DNA of 64,000 nt from Nakamurella leprariae (GTDB taxonomy: Bacteria > Actinomycetota > Actinomycetes > Mycobacteriales > Nakamurellaceae). The notes under the pieces are model-generated. The model did no database searches, had not been told where the DNA came from, and saw nothing but the letters and a program-made list of their open reading frames with translations. Shown here piece after piece: positions 24,679 to 33,110 of this stretch. The stretch covers positions 124,001 through 188,000 of the forward strand of contig NZ_JAERWK010000005.1 of assembly GCF_016918035.1 (NCBI RefSeq). Direction: 5' to 3'. The translations under genes and the position numbers were made by a program. Within the stretch, counting starts at the first letter, position 1. The number at the start of each line of letters is the position of its first letter.

Positions 24679-25500
24679 TCAGGAATGTCTGCCGTAGAAC
24701 GCATCCAGCGTGTCGCACAGCAACTCCGGCGCCTCGTCCGCAACGTCGATGCCGACGTCACCGAGGTTGACGAACTCACCGTGCTGCAGCAGCGGCATGG
24801 CCGCGATCGTGTGGTCCAGCAACATCTCTCGCTCACCGACCGCGGCCAGCACGGGACGCGTGACGGCCCGGAAGATGGGCCGGTGGTCGGTCCGACCCAC
24901 CGTGTTGTGCCCGTCCGGGCGGTGCTCACCGGCGAGCAGGAACTCGGCGGTGGAACGGGCCACCACCCGCGGCGCCACCGACGCACTGCTGATCTCCCAC
25001 CGGCGCCGCCAGTCGGCCAGCACGTCGTCGCCGTCGGCGGTGTAGACCGGCGGCAGCTCCTCGTCGATGCGGATGCGCACCGGGTCATCCGCCTCGAACA
25101 GCGCCAGGCCCCAGACCGCCACCGCCCGCACCCGGTCCGGCCGTTCCGCGGCGATGGTCATGGACACCGACGACCCGGTGTGGTGCCCGAACCAGTGGGC
25201 GGAGTCGTACCCGAGGGCGGCCACCGCGTCGCCGACCACCTGCCCGTACTCGGACAGCGTGGGCAGGCTCGGCATCGGGTCCGAGTTCCCGTAGCCGGGG
25301 AGGTCGACCGCCATCACCCGGTAGCCGCGACGGGCCAGCGGCTCCATGATCGCCTCCCACATCAGCGAGGAGCTGGCCACCTGGTGCAGCAGCACCAGGG
25401 GCACGCCGCCGGGATCACCGGACATGCGGACGTGGACCTGGCCGTGTGGGGCGTCCACGTAGGTCTTGTGGGTCAGGGGCAGGGTGCTCAGCGACGCCAT
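24679..25500 (-). CDS. Alpha/beta-fold hydrolase-like protein with His at the nucleophile site
   Basis: A 273-residue alpha/beta hydrolase fold ('VPLVLLHQVASSS', 'YRVMAVDLPGYGNSD', 'VGEREMLLD'). The nucleophile elbow reads G-H-H-T-G (105-109), with histidine where the serine nucleophile normally sits. The oxyanion and loop geometry otherwise look normal. I recall that a subgroup with 'GHHTG' exists, but its chemistry is not known to me. It may be a non-hydrolytic member. The ATG at 25500 begins the conserved part. Confidence 0.8.
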   Translation of the reverse strand: MASLSTLPLTHKTYVDAPHGQVHVRMSGDPGGVPLVLLHQVASSSLMWEAIMEPLARRGYRVMAVDLPGYGNSDPMPSLPTLSEYGQVVGDAVAALGYDSAHWFGHHTGSSVSMTIAAERPDRVRAVAVWGLALFEADDPVRIRIDEELPPVYTADGDDVLADWRRRWEISSASVAPRVVARSTAEFLLAGEHRPDGHNTVGRTDHRPIFRAVTRPVLAAVGEREMLLDHTIAAMPLLQHGEFVNLGDVGIDVADEAPELLCDTLDAFYGRHS

Positions 25501-25621
25501 GGCGACTCCGGTTCCGGCTCGAGGACTGCGGGTGCCGACAGCATCGCCGCGCCCGGTTGCCCCCGGAGCGCCGCGCCGTTGCCCCGCCGTTGCGCCGGTG
25601 CGGTGCTCCCCGCGCTGGCGG

Positions 25622-26320
25622 TCAGCCGGCGGCCTGGTCCTCACCGTCGGGCTGCGCCGCTCCCGCGTCGGCCTCGACACCGCCGCGCAGCGCGAGCCGG
25701 GTCGCGACGGCAGCCTTGCGCAGCGCGCCGTGCTCGGCCGCGTAGCCACCGACCACCCCGACCACCGGCAACGCGGACAGCATCCGGAACGGCAGCCGAC
25801 CCTTCGGCCGGGCATCCAGCAGGTCGTCGATCCGGCCCAGCAGGCCGGCCACGCTCAGCAGGGCCCGGACGCTGCCGGTGATGCCCTTGCGGTCCTCCGG
25901 CTTGCCCAACGCCTCGTCCACGTAGGGGGCGACACCGCCCCGCAGCAGCTCGGTGACCCGCTCGGCGGTCAGCTCGCGCTCCAGCAGGACCCGGGCCAGC
26001 ACCGACACCCGCTCCGCCCGGTGCTCGGCACCGGTCAGCCCGTGCTCGCGGGCGACTCCCAGCACCACCAGTGACTGCATCGCGGCCCCGACGGTGTTCT
26101 GCAGCGGCAGCAGGTCGGCGGCCTTGCCCATGAACCGTGGCGTGGCCGAGACACCCGCGGCCAGCGTGCTCACCTTGTCGGCCCACCACCGCGCCCGCAG
26201 CCCGGGCGGGGCGCTCTCCGGCGACCGGCCGAGCACCGAGATGACCGGTGCCCAGATCTGGTCGACCCGGCTGAGCAGTTCGACGACGAACGAGTCCGAT
26301 GCGGCTGCCACGCCTGCCAC
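25622..26320 (-). CDS. Conserved hypothetical helical protein
   Basis: A 232-residue, mostly helical protein without a signal peptide or clear membrane helices. I do not recognise a family. The middle ('ERVSVLARVLLERELTAERVTELL', 'LLSVAGLLGRIDDLLDARPKGRLPFRMLSALPVVGVVGGYAAEHGALRKAA') has amphipathic and one mildly hydrophobic stretch that could touch the membrane. The GTG start at 26320 is tentative. It lies 121 bp upstream of the hydrolase on the same strand and could be co-transcribed. Confidence 0.65.
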   Translation of the reverse strand: MAGVAAASDSFVVELLSRVDQIWAPVISVLGRSPESAPPGLRARWWADKVSTLAAGVSATPRFMGKAADLLPLQNTVGAAMQSLVVLGVAREHGLTGAEHRAERVSVLARVLLERELTAERVTELLRGGVAPYVDEALGKPEDRKGITGSVRALLSVAGLLGRIDDLLDARPKGRLPFRMLSALPVVGVVGGYAAEHGALRKAAVATRLALRGGVEADAGAAQPDGEDQAAG

Positions 26321-26387
26321 CGTACGGCCGCCCGCTCCGCGCCCGGACGGCGACCGTCCGCATGCTCCGACCGCGGCCGGGGCCGCC

Positions 26388-26393
26388 TAGGAT
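26388..26393 (+). promoter_or_regulatory. -10 element for tRNA-Arg
   Basis: TAGGAT lies 9 bp before the mature tRNA start, at the right distance for transcription to begin near 26400. No good -35 is visible at 16-18 bp. Confidence 0.4.
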
Positions 26394-26402
26394 CCACGTC
26401 GG

Positions 26403-26475
26403 GCCCCCGTAGCTCAGTGGATAGAGCACAGGTTTCCTAAACCTGGTGTCGGCAGTTCGATCCTGCCCGGGGGCA
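26403..26475 (+). tRNA. tRNA-Arg (anticodon CCU)
   Basis: A 73-nt cloverleaf. The acceptor stem GCCCCCG (26403-26409) pairs with CGGGGGC (26468-26474), with discriminator A. The D arm is GCTC...GAGC. The anticodon stem CAGGT/ACCTG holds loop TTCCTAA, so the anticodon is CCT, reading AGG. The T arm is GGCAG-TTCGATC-CTGCC. CCA is not encoded (CTT follows). tRNA-Arg genes are frequent integration sites, but nothing integrase-like flanks this one. Confidence 0.97.
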
Positions 26476-26599
26476 CTTCCGCGCGACCGGGTCCACCCGC
26501 ATCGCTCTCCCGGAATGTCCCGTCTCCCGGCATGGTTCAAGGTCCGTGACCGGACCGATGGCGAGCCGCCACCGGTGACACCAGCACGAGGAGACAGCG

Positions 26600-27034
26600 A
26601 TGTCGGACTTCAACGCCCAGGTCATCGAGGAGTTCCGGGCCAACGCCGGGCAGGTCGGCGGCCCGTTCGCCGGCGCCCCCATGGTCCTGGTCCACCATGT
26701 GGGTCGTCGCAGCGGGCGCGAGTTCACCGCCCCGATGATGTACCTGCCGCACGATGACGACGGCGACCGCATCTTCATCTTCGCGTCCAAGGGCGGCGCG
26801 CCGACCGATCCGGACTGGTACCGCAACCTGATCGCCGCCGGGCGGGGTCGCGTCGAGATCGGCACCGAGACCTTCGACGTCGAGGTCCGCGAGCTCACCG
26901 GTACCGATCGGGACCGCGTCTACGCCGAGCAGGCCCGGCGCTTCCCCGGCTTCGCCGACTACGAGCGCAAGACCGCCGGGATCCGCACCATCCCGGTGCT
27001 CGAGCTCACTCGGGTCGAGGCCGCCGCCGCCTGA
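26600..27034 (+). CDS. Ddn-like F420-dependent nitroreductase-family protein
   Basis: A 144-residue split-beta-barrel protein of the deazaflavin (F420)-dependent nitroreductase family. The signature 'PMVLVHHVGRRSGREFTAPMMYL' near residues 28-50 and 'IFIFASKGGAPTDPDWYRNL' match Ddn/FDR-A proteins, which use reduced F420 for quinone or nitro-group reduction. It has a good ribosome site (GAGGAGA before the ATG). The natural substrate is unknown, perhaps a quinone. It follows the tRNA by 125 bp. Confidence 0.88.
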   Translation: MSDFNAQVIEEFRANAGQVGGPFAGAPMVLVHHVGRRSGREFTAPMMYLPHDDDGDRIFIFASKGGAPTDPDWYRNLIAAGRGRVEIGTETFDVEVRELTGTDRDRVYAEQARRFPGFADYERKTAGIRTIPVLELTRVEAAAA

Positions 27035-27139
27035 CGGCCGGACGCCCCGACCCCTCGGGGTATCGACCGGGGCGCGACCGGATCCGGTGCAGCAGGACGG
27101 CGTCCGCCGCCCGTGCCTGCTCAGCAAGGAGCGTGGGCC

Positions 27140-27697
27140 ATGACCACGACCCTCATCCCCACCGGGACCCCGATGTCCACGAGCACCCGGGTCATCGGTC
27201 CGGGCGACCTCATCCGCGCCGTACCGGCGCGGACCCGCACGTTGATGCAGGACGCGAAGGGCGACCGGGCCAGGGCCGTCCGGCTGCTGCTGGAGCAACT
27301 CGCTTCGATGGGCTTGCTCACCGAGCACGAGGTCGAGACCCTGGCCGAGATGGTCGATCTCGGGTTCGCGGTGAAGGCCCGGACGGTCCCCGCCGCCGAT
27401 GCGGCGGCGCGCGTCCGCGCCCGGACCGACGAGCTCGTCGCCTCTGGGACGGCGGGCCCGATCGCGCTGGCCTTCGCCACGGCCGCAGCGGCGTCCTACG
27501 ATCCGACCGACCGGACTCCGGGCAACGGCGCGACCGTCTTGGCGGCGGCCACCGCCGCCAAGAAGGGCGGCTGGATGGAGACCTTGGCCGGCGCCGGGGC
27601 CGTCATCGGCACCGTCCTCGGTGGATCGGACGGTGGCGCACTGGGTGCAGCCGTGGGCAGCGTCGTCGGCAAGATCGTCGACGAGTGCCTGGACTGA
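27140..27697 (+). CDS. Unknown protein with C-terminal glycine zipper
   Basis: A 185-residue protein without signal peptide that I do not recognise. Residues about 20-75 form helices ('RTRTLMQDAKGDRARAVRLL'). Residues 150-180 are a Gly-x3-Gly-rich stretch ('AGAVIGTVLGG', 'GALGAAVGSVVG'), a glycine zipper of the kind that packs in membranes or assembles. Such zippers occur in bacteriocin-like and outer-envelope proteins. AAGGAG (27125-27130) precedes the ATG. A possible stress-type -10 (GGGTAT, 27058-27063) lies upstream without a clear -35. Confidence 0.6.
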   Translation: MTTTLIPTGTPMSTSTRVIGPGDLIRAVPARTRTLMQDAKGDRARAVRLLLEQLASMGLLTEHEVETLAEMVDLGFAVKARTVPAADAAARVRARTDELVASGTAGPIALAFATAAAASYDPTDRTPGNGATVLAAATAAKKGGWMETLAGAGAVIGTVLGGSDGGALGAAVGSVVGKIVDECLD

Positions 27698-27706
27698 TTC
27701 CGGACC

Positions 27707-28510
27707 TCAGCCGACCGGGCGGCCGCCGGTGAAGACCGGCGGCCGCTTGGTCAGGAAGGCCGCGACCCCCTCGGCGCCGTCGGCGGACGCCGCGGCGGAT
27801 GCCAGCGTCGAGCCCTCCTGCGCCCACCGGGTCGGCCGGTCGGTCTCGGTGGCCGTGGCCACCATCCGCTTGACCACGCCGAACGCCGCGGTCGGGCCGG
27901 ACGCCAGCCGCCCGGCCAGCTCCAGTGCGCGCGCCGCCAGCTCCTCATCGGGCACCACCTCGGTGACCAGTCCCCACTCGACGGCCTCGGCCGCCAGGAC
28001 CGGCCGGTTCAGCAGCAGCACCGCCGAGGCCCGGACGCGGCCCACCGCCCGGGTCAGCGTCCAGGTCAGGCCGGCGTCCGGGCTGAAGCCGATCGCGGTG
28101 TAGGCGCTGACGAACCGCGCACCCGACCCGGCCAGCACCACGTCCGCGCCGCAGGCGAGCCCGAACCCGGCTCCTGCCGCCGCACCCTGGACGGCGGCCA
28201 CCACCGGGCCGTCCAGGTCGGCCAGGATCCGCTGCGCCTCGTGCAGCGCATCGGTCACCGCGTGCAGGTGCCCGGTGAGGGCCTCCGGCCCGAAGGACGC
28301 GAACTCGCGCAGGTCACCGCCCACGCAGAAGTTGCTGCCGTCCGCCGTGAGCAGCACGGCGCGCACCTCGGCCGCGCGGCACTGCTGGGCCGCGTCCCGC
28401 AGCGCTCGGGCGGTGGCCAGGCCGATGGCGTTGCCCACCTCGGGCCGGGTCAGCCGCAGCCGGGCCAGTCCCTCCGTGATCGTCAGGTCGACCGGGTCCA
28501 TCCGTGGCAT
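27707..28510 (-). CDS. Enoyl-CoA hydratase/isomerase (crotonase), PaaG-like
   Basis: A 267-residue crotonase-fold enzyme. The oxyanion-hole segments are 'NFCVGGDLREFASFG' and 'VAAVQGAAAGAGFGLACGADVVLAG'. The active-site region reads 'FSPDAGLTWTLTRAVGR', with an aspartate as in 1,2-epoxyphenylacetyl-CoA isomerase (PaaG) rather than the two glutamates of true hydratases. It is therefore likely an isomerase of an acyl-CoA, but the substrate is unproven. ATG 28510 is chosen; ATG 28501 is three codons further on. No other phenylacetate genes are in the window. Confidence 0.85.
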   Translation of the reverse strand: MPRMDPVDLTITEGLARLRLTRPEVGNAIGLATARALRDAAQQCRAAEVRAVLLTADGSNFCVGGDLREFASFGPEALTGHLHAVTDALHEAQRILADLDGPVVAAVQGAAAGAGFGLACGADVVLAGSGARFVSAYTAIGFSPDAGLTWTLTRAVGRVRASAVLLLNRPVLAAEAVEWGLVTEVVPDEELAARALELAGRLASGPTAAFGVVKRMVATATETDRPTRWAQEGSTLASAAASADGAEGVAAFLTKRPPVFTGGRPVG

Positions 28511-28841
28511 CCCCGTTCCGGCATCGGTGGGCTCCGGCTCGGCTCGGTACGCCGTCGGCCGAACTCGTGCAGGACGGTAACAGTGACCCGCCGGTCGGGC
28601 CGCGTCACCCGACCGGCCCGACCAGCCGCCCGCGCTTCGACGCGATGCCGCACGAGCGCCGTTGTCCAGCAACATATCCCGGAGTCCAGACCGCCGGTCG
28701 ACAGGCCCAGGACGCCCGCCGGCACAGCCCACCGTCAGGCCCGGACGAGCGGCCCGTCGGCCCGAGCCGCGATCCCCGCGGATCACGCCACCGGCCGAAC
28801 GCCCTCGTCCGGCCACCGTCCCCAGGCGTAGCGTCGATCGG
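28511..28841. other. Intergenic, divergent promoter region
   Basis: About 330 bp between the divergent crotonase and ATPase genes. No credible coding sequence. It should hold both promoters; on the minus strand TACCGT near 28576 is a weak -10. No clear palindrome found. Confidence 0.4.
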
Positions 28842-30299
28842 GTGGATGTTGATCCCCAGAACGCACCGGGGCCGCAGGCCGCCGAGACCGCCACCGTCGC
28901 CGCACTCGTGCCGCCGCCCGACCTGCCCCGCACGGTCGGCGAGCTGCGCGCGTCCGGGCACACGCTGCGCGGCGTCAAACGAGAGATCCGCGACAACCTG
29001 CTGACCGCGCTACGGACCGGCACCGAACCGTGGCCCGGCATCGTCGGCTTCGAGGGCACCGTGCTGCCGCAGCTGGAACGCGCACTGCTGGCCGGCCACG
29101 ACGTGGTGCTGCTGGGCGAGCGCGGGCAGGGCAAGAGCCGGCTGCTGCGCTCCCTGGTCGGGCTGCTCGACGAGTGGGATCCGGTGATCGAGGGCTCGGA
29201 GATCGGCGAGCACCCGTACCAGCCGATCACGCCCGCCTCGGTGCGCCGGGCCAACGACCTGGGCGACGAGCTGCCGGTCCGCTGGCGGCACCGCAGCGAG
29301 CGTTACGCCGAGAAGCTCGCCACCCCGGACACCGCGGTGGCCGACCTCATCGGTGACGTGGACCCGGTCAAGGTGGCCGAGGGCCGGTCGCTCGGCGATC
29401 CGGAGACGATCCACTACGGCCTGGTCCCCCGCGCGCACCGCGGCATCATCACCGTGAACGAGCTGCCGGACCTGGCCGAGCGGATCCAGGTGTCGCTGCT
29501 GAACGTGATGGAGGAGCGGGACATCCAGGTCCGCGGCTACACGCTGCGGCTGCCGCTGGACGTGCTGCTGGTCGCCTCGGCGAACCCGGAGGACTACACC
29601 AACCGCGGTCGCATCATCACACCGCTCAAGGACCGCTTCGGCGCGGAGATCCGCACCCACTACCCGCTCGAACTGACGGACGAGATCGCGGTCGTCGAAC
29701 AGGAGGCCGAGCTGGTCGCCGACGTCCCCGCCCACCTGCTCGACATCGTGGCCCGCTTCACCCGGCACCTGCGCGAGTCCTCGGCCATCGACCAGGGCTC
29801 CGGTGTGTCGGCACGCTTCTCGGTCGCCGCGGCCGAGACGGTGGCCGCCGCGGCGCTCCGTCGCGCCGCCCTGACCGGCGAGACCACCGCGGTGGCCCGG
29901 CCGATCGACCTGGAGTCGGTGCCGGAGGTGCTGCGCGGCAAGCTCGAGTTCACCTCCGGCGAGGAGGGCCGTGAGCAGGAGCATCTCGAGCACCTGCTGC
30001 GCCGGGCCACCGCCGAGACGGCCCGCGCGCGGCTGCGCGGCATCGACCTGACGCCACTGGCCGAGGCGGTGACCCGCACCCCGGTGCGGACCGGGGACGG
30101 GGTGCCGGCCGCCGAGGTCGTCGCCGCCCTGCCGGACACCCCGGTGCTCACCGAGGTGGCCCGCCGGCTCGGTGTGGTCGGCACCGAGGATCCGGGACCG
30201 ATGGCCTCGGCCGCGGAACTGGCGCTGGAGCTGCTGTTCCTGACCCGCAAGGTGGCCAAGGACCCGAGCGACGACGGCACGGCGGTCCGCTATGGCTGA
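28842..30299 (+). CDS. AAA+ ATPase, magnesium-chelatase ChlI / MoxR-like
   Basis: A 485-residue AAA+ ATPase. Walker A is GERGQGKS (92-99), Walker B lies in 'GIITVNELPDL', and sensor 1 in 'VLLVASANPEDYTNRGRIITPLKDRFG'. The 'RFG' and the following lid match the ChlI/MoxR type. The C-terminal 150 residues are helical. GTG 28842 is the likely start. The gene overlaps the next (VWA) by 8 bp; ChlI-ChlD or MoxR-VWA pairs work together to insert metals or remodel proteins. I recall the same pair in mycobacteria (Rv0958-Rv0959). No magnesium-chelatase H subunit is present, so a protein-remodelling role is more likely than chelation. Confidence 0.88.
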   Translation: MDVDPQNAPGPQAAETATVAALVPPPDLPRTVGELRASGHTLRGVKREIRDNLLTALRTGTEPWPGIVGFEGTVLPQLERALLAGHDVVLLGERGQGKSRLLRSLVGLLDEWDPVIEGSEIGEHPYQPITPASVRRANDLGDELPVRWRHRSERYAEKLATPDTAVADLIGDVDPVKVAEGRSLGDPETIHYGLVPRAHRGIITVNELPDLAERIQVSLLNVMEERDIQVRGYTLRLPLDVLLVASANPEDYTNRGRIITPLKDRFGAEIRTHYPLELTDEIAVVEQEAELVADVPAHLLDIVARFTRHLRESSAIDQGSGVSARFSVAAAETVAAAALRRAALTGETTAVARPIDLESVPEVLRGKLEFTSGEEGREQEHLEHLLRRATAETARARLRGIDLTPLAEAVTRTPVRTGDGVPAAEVVAALPDTPVLTEVARRLGVVGTEDPGPMASAAELALELLFLTRKVAKDPSDDGTAVRYG

Positions 30300-32277
30300 C
30301 CCGGCCGGGTCCGATCGGCGCGCGCACCTGCGCGGACCGCACCGGTACGCCTACGGCCGCTACACCGGCGGCGCCGATCCACTGGCGCCCCCGGTCGATC
30401 TGCGCGCCGCGGTCGATCGGCTCGGCCAGGAGGTGATGGAGGGCAGTTCCCCGTCGCAGGCCCTGCAGGAGCTGCTGCGGCAGGGGATCGACGGCCGGAC
30501 CGGCCTGGACGAGCTGACCCGCCAGCTGTGGGAACGCCGCCGGGACCTGCAGCGCCGCACCAACTTCGACGGCACCCTGCAGGAGGTGCGCCGACTGTTG
30601 GAACGCGCCCTGGAGGCCGAGCGCACCGCGCTGCAGCCGCAGGCCGGGGACGACGCCCGCTTCCGGGAGATGCAGCTGGACGCGCTCCCGTCGGACACCG
30701 GCGGCGCCGTGCGTGAGCTGAGCGCCTACGACTGGCAGTCGGCCGAGGCGCGGCAGGCCTACCAGGACATCCAGGACCTGCTGGGCCGAGAGCTGCTGGA
30801 GCAGCGGTTCTCCGGGATGAAGGAGGCCCTGCAGCAGGCCACCCCGCAGGACGTGGCCCGGATCAAGGACATGCTCTCGGACCTCAACCAGCTGCTGGAG
30901 CACCACCGCGATGGGCAGGACACCACCGCGGAGTTCGAGCGGTTCATGCAGCAGCACGGCGAGTTCTTCCCGGAACAGCCGTCCTCGACGGACGAGCTGG
31001 TCGACATCCTGGCCGAGCGCTCCGCGGCGGCCCAGCGGTTGATGAACTCGATGACGCCCGAGCAGCGGGCCGAGCTCGCTGCGCTCACCGAACAGGCGTT
31101 CGGCGACCCGCAGCTGGCCGCCCAGCTGGCCGAGCTCGACGCCCAGCTGCAGGGTCTGCGGCCCGGTGGGGACTGGGACGGCCGGAGCCGGGTCCGCGGC
31201 AAGGGCGCCGACCCCATGGGCCTGGGCGAGGCGACCCGGGCGTTGCAGGAGCTGGGCCGGCTGGACGCCCTGGCCGAGCAGCTCGGCCAGTCGTACCCCG
31301 GTGCCCGGCTCGACGACATCGATCTCGACGCGCTGCGTGAGGCGCTCGGGTCGCAGGCCTCGGCGGACGCCCGGGCCCTGGCCGACCTGGAGCGCGAACT
31401 GCGCGGCCAGGGACTGCTCACCCGCGCGCCCGACGGGTCACTCATGTTGTCCCCCAAGGCGCTCCGGCGGCTCGGCGAGGCGGCGCTGGCCGACGTGGTG
31501 GAGTCGTTGGGCAGCCGGGCCGGGCAGCGACAGACGCGGCGCAGCGGCGCCACCGGCGAGCCGACCGGCGCCAGCCGCCCCTGGGCCCACGGCGACACCG
31601 AGGCCTGGGACGTACCCCGGACGCTGCTGAACGCCACGGTGCGCCGGGCCGGCGGCGACACCCGGCCGCTGGACGTGACCGACGTCGAGGTGGTCGACAC
31701 CGAACGACGCACCCGGGCCGCGGTGGCGCTGTGCGTCGACACGTCGTGGTCGATGGTGCAGGAGGGCCGGTGGGTCCCGATGAAGCGCACCGCCCTGGCG
31801 CTGCACCACCTGGTCTCCACCCGGTTCCGCAACGACGAACTGGCGTTGATCACCTTCGGGCGGACCGCCGAGGAGGTGGAACTCGGGAATCTGGTCGCGC
31901 TGGAAGGCGCCTGGATGCAGGGCACCAATCTTCATCACGCGTTGTTGTTGGCCGGACGCCATCTGCGACGTTTCCCGGATGCCACACCGGTGGTGCTGGT
32001 CGTCACCGACGGCGAGCCGACGGCGCACCTGGAATCCGACGGAACCCCGCATTTCTCCTATCCGCCGGATCCCCGCACCATCGCCGCCACCGTCGAGGAG
32101 ATCGACCGGCTCACCGGCCGGTCCGCCGCCTTCACCTTCTTCGTCCTGGGCGAGGATCCGCGCCTGGTCGCGTTTCTGGACACGCTGGCCCGCCGCTGCG
32201 GCGGTCGCGTGGTCGCGCCGTCACTGGACGGATTGTCGGCCGAGGTGGTCGCGGACTATCTGCGCACCCGGCGCTGA
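30292..32277 (+). CDS. VWA-domain partner of the AAA+ ATPase
   Basis: A 661-residue protein. Residues about 30-400 are long charged helices rich in Leu, Gln and Arg ('LDELTRQLWERRRDLQRR', 'SADARALADLERELRGQG'). From about 475 comes a von Willebrand A domain with a complete metal site: Asp483-x-Ser485-x-Ser487, Thr545, and Asp573. It resembles ChlD/CoxE-like subunits. The domain end 'SAEVVADYLRTRR' closes the gene. It shares an 8-bp overlap with the ATPase gene, so they are coupled. The helical arm probably holds the unknown client or partner. Confidence 0.87.
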   Translation: MADPAGSDRRAHLRGPHRYAYGRYTGGADPLAPPVDLRAAVDRLGQEVMEGSSPSQALQELLRQGIDGRTGLDELTRQLWERRRDLQRRTNFDGTLQEVRRLLERALEAERTALQPQAGDDARFREMQLDALPSDTGGAVRELSAYDWQSAEARQAYQDIQDLLGRELLEQRFSGMKEALQQATPQDVARIKDMLSDLNQLLEHHRDGQDTTAEFERFMQQHGEFFPEQPSSTDELVDILAERSAAAQRLMNSMTPEQRAELAALTEQAFGDPQLAAQLAELDAQLQGLRPGGDWDGRSRVRGKGADPMGLGEATRALQELGRLDALAEQLGQSYPGARLDDIDLDALREALGSQASADARALADLERELRGQGLLTRAPDGSLMLSPKALRRLGEAALADVVESLGSRAGQRQTRRSGATGEPTGASRPWAHGDTEAWDVPRTLLNATVRRAGGDTRPLDVTDVEVVDTERRTRAAVALCVDTSWSMVQEGRWVPMKRTALALHHLVSTRFRNDELALITFGRTAEEVELGNLVALEGAWMQGTNLHHALLLAGRHLRRFPDATPVVLVVTDGEPTAHLESDGTPHFSYPPDPRTIAATVEEIDRLTGRSAAFTFFVLGEDPRLVAFLDTLARRCGGRVVAPSLDGLSAEVVADYLRTRR

Positions 32278-32356
32278 CCGGCGCAGGCTCCACCCGGCCG
32301 GCCGTCGTCGACCCGCCGCCGTCACGCTCGGATCACCGGTCGCTCGCGCCGCGCCC

Positions 32357-32456
32357 GGAATTTCCACCGGTCGAGTGGATCGGCGGACACGGGCGCTCCG
32401 CGTATGATGCGCAGGAAATTCCCAGCGGCAGTCGGACGGTATCCGTCAGGAATTTC
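32357..32456 (+). promoter_or_regulatory. Upstream region of lsr2 with AT-rich palindromic 9-mers
   Basis: Copies of GGAAWTTCC lie at 32357-32365 (GGAATTTCC), 32414-32422 (GGAAATTCC) and 32449-32456 (GGAATTTC). The last two form an 8-bp inverted repeat around a second small palindrome, GACGG-TAT-CCGTC (32435-32447). TATGAT (32403-32408) is a good -10. Lsr2 binds AT-rich DNA, so self-repression through these is plausible inference. Confidence 0.5.
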
Positions 32457-32498
32457 GTGTCGCACTCACCAGTGATTCCTCCCCATGAAGGGCTCCCC

Positions 32499-32843
32499 AT
32501 GGCGCAGCAGACTTCCGTGACGTTGGTCGACGATCTCGACGGCGGCCGAGCAGTCGAAACCGTCTCGTTCAGCCTGGACGGCGCGCAGTACGAGATCGAC
32601 CTCAGCAAGAAGAATGCGGCCGCCCTGCGGAAGACGTTGTCGCAGTTCGTCGATCACGGTCGCAAGGTGCGCAGTGGCCGTCCCGCGGTGGCGCGCAACC
32701 GCTCCCGCCGGGCCACGGCCGGGAGCACCGGGCCGTCGCCGGCCGACGTCCGCAAGTGGGCGATGGACGCCGGGATCAGCGTCTCGCCCCGTGGCCGGAT
32801 CTCGGCCGACGTCATCCGGCAGTACGAGGAAGCGGTCGGCTGA
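32499..32843 (+). CDS. lsr2: Lsr2 nucleoid-associated xenogeneic silencer
   Basis: A 114-residue Lsr2. The N-terminal oligomerisation part is 'VTLVDDLDGGRAVETVSFSLDGAQYEIDLS', and the C-terminal DNA-binding part has 'VRKWAMDAGISVSPRGRISADVIRQY', with the R-G-R AT-hook-like clamp. Lsr2 bridges and silences AT-rich and foreign DNA. AAGGG (32487-32491) precedes ATG 32499; an upstream ATG at 32485 is not favoured. The upstream region carries AT-rich palindromes that may serve autoregulation. Confidence 0.96.
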   Translation: MAQQTSVTLVDDLDGGRAVETVSFSLDGAQYEIDLSKKNAAALRKTLSQFVDHGRKVRSGRPAVARNRSRRATAGSTGPSPADVRKWAMDAGISVSPRGRISADVIRQYEEAVG

Positions 32844-33110
32844 CCGCGTCCCGTGTCACCGGCCACACCGAGCCGGTGACGGCGTTCCATGACGTGCCCG
32901 TCCTCGACGATGAGGGCGGGCACCGGCATGTCCGGGCCCGATCCGATCGGGGTGTTCCCGACCTCGACATCCCGGCGCCGTGGACAGGTCACGTCGCGCT
33001 GACCACACTTCGAACGCCGGACGTCGCCGCGGACGTCCTTCCGTGACACTGTCGGTCGGCGCCGGCCCGCTCCGGTGGCGATCCACTGCATCCACCAGGA
33101 AGGCGAGCAC

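Noticed and set aside
26403-26475. tRNA-Arg as a genomic-island attachment site
   Set aside because: No integrase, no repeated tRNA 3' end and no shift in composition on either side within the window.
32844-33110. Small genes between lsr2 and the permease
   Set aside because: Frames of 60-96 codons exist on both strands but lack ribosome sites, motifs or conserved composition; treated as spacer.
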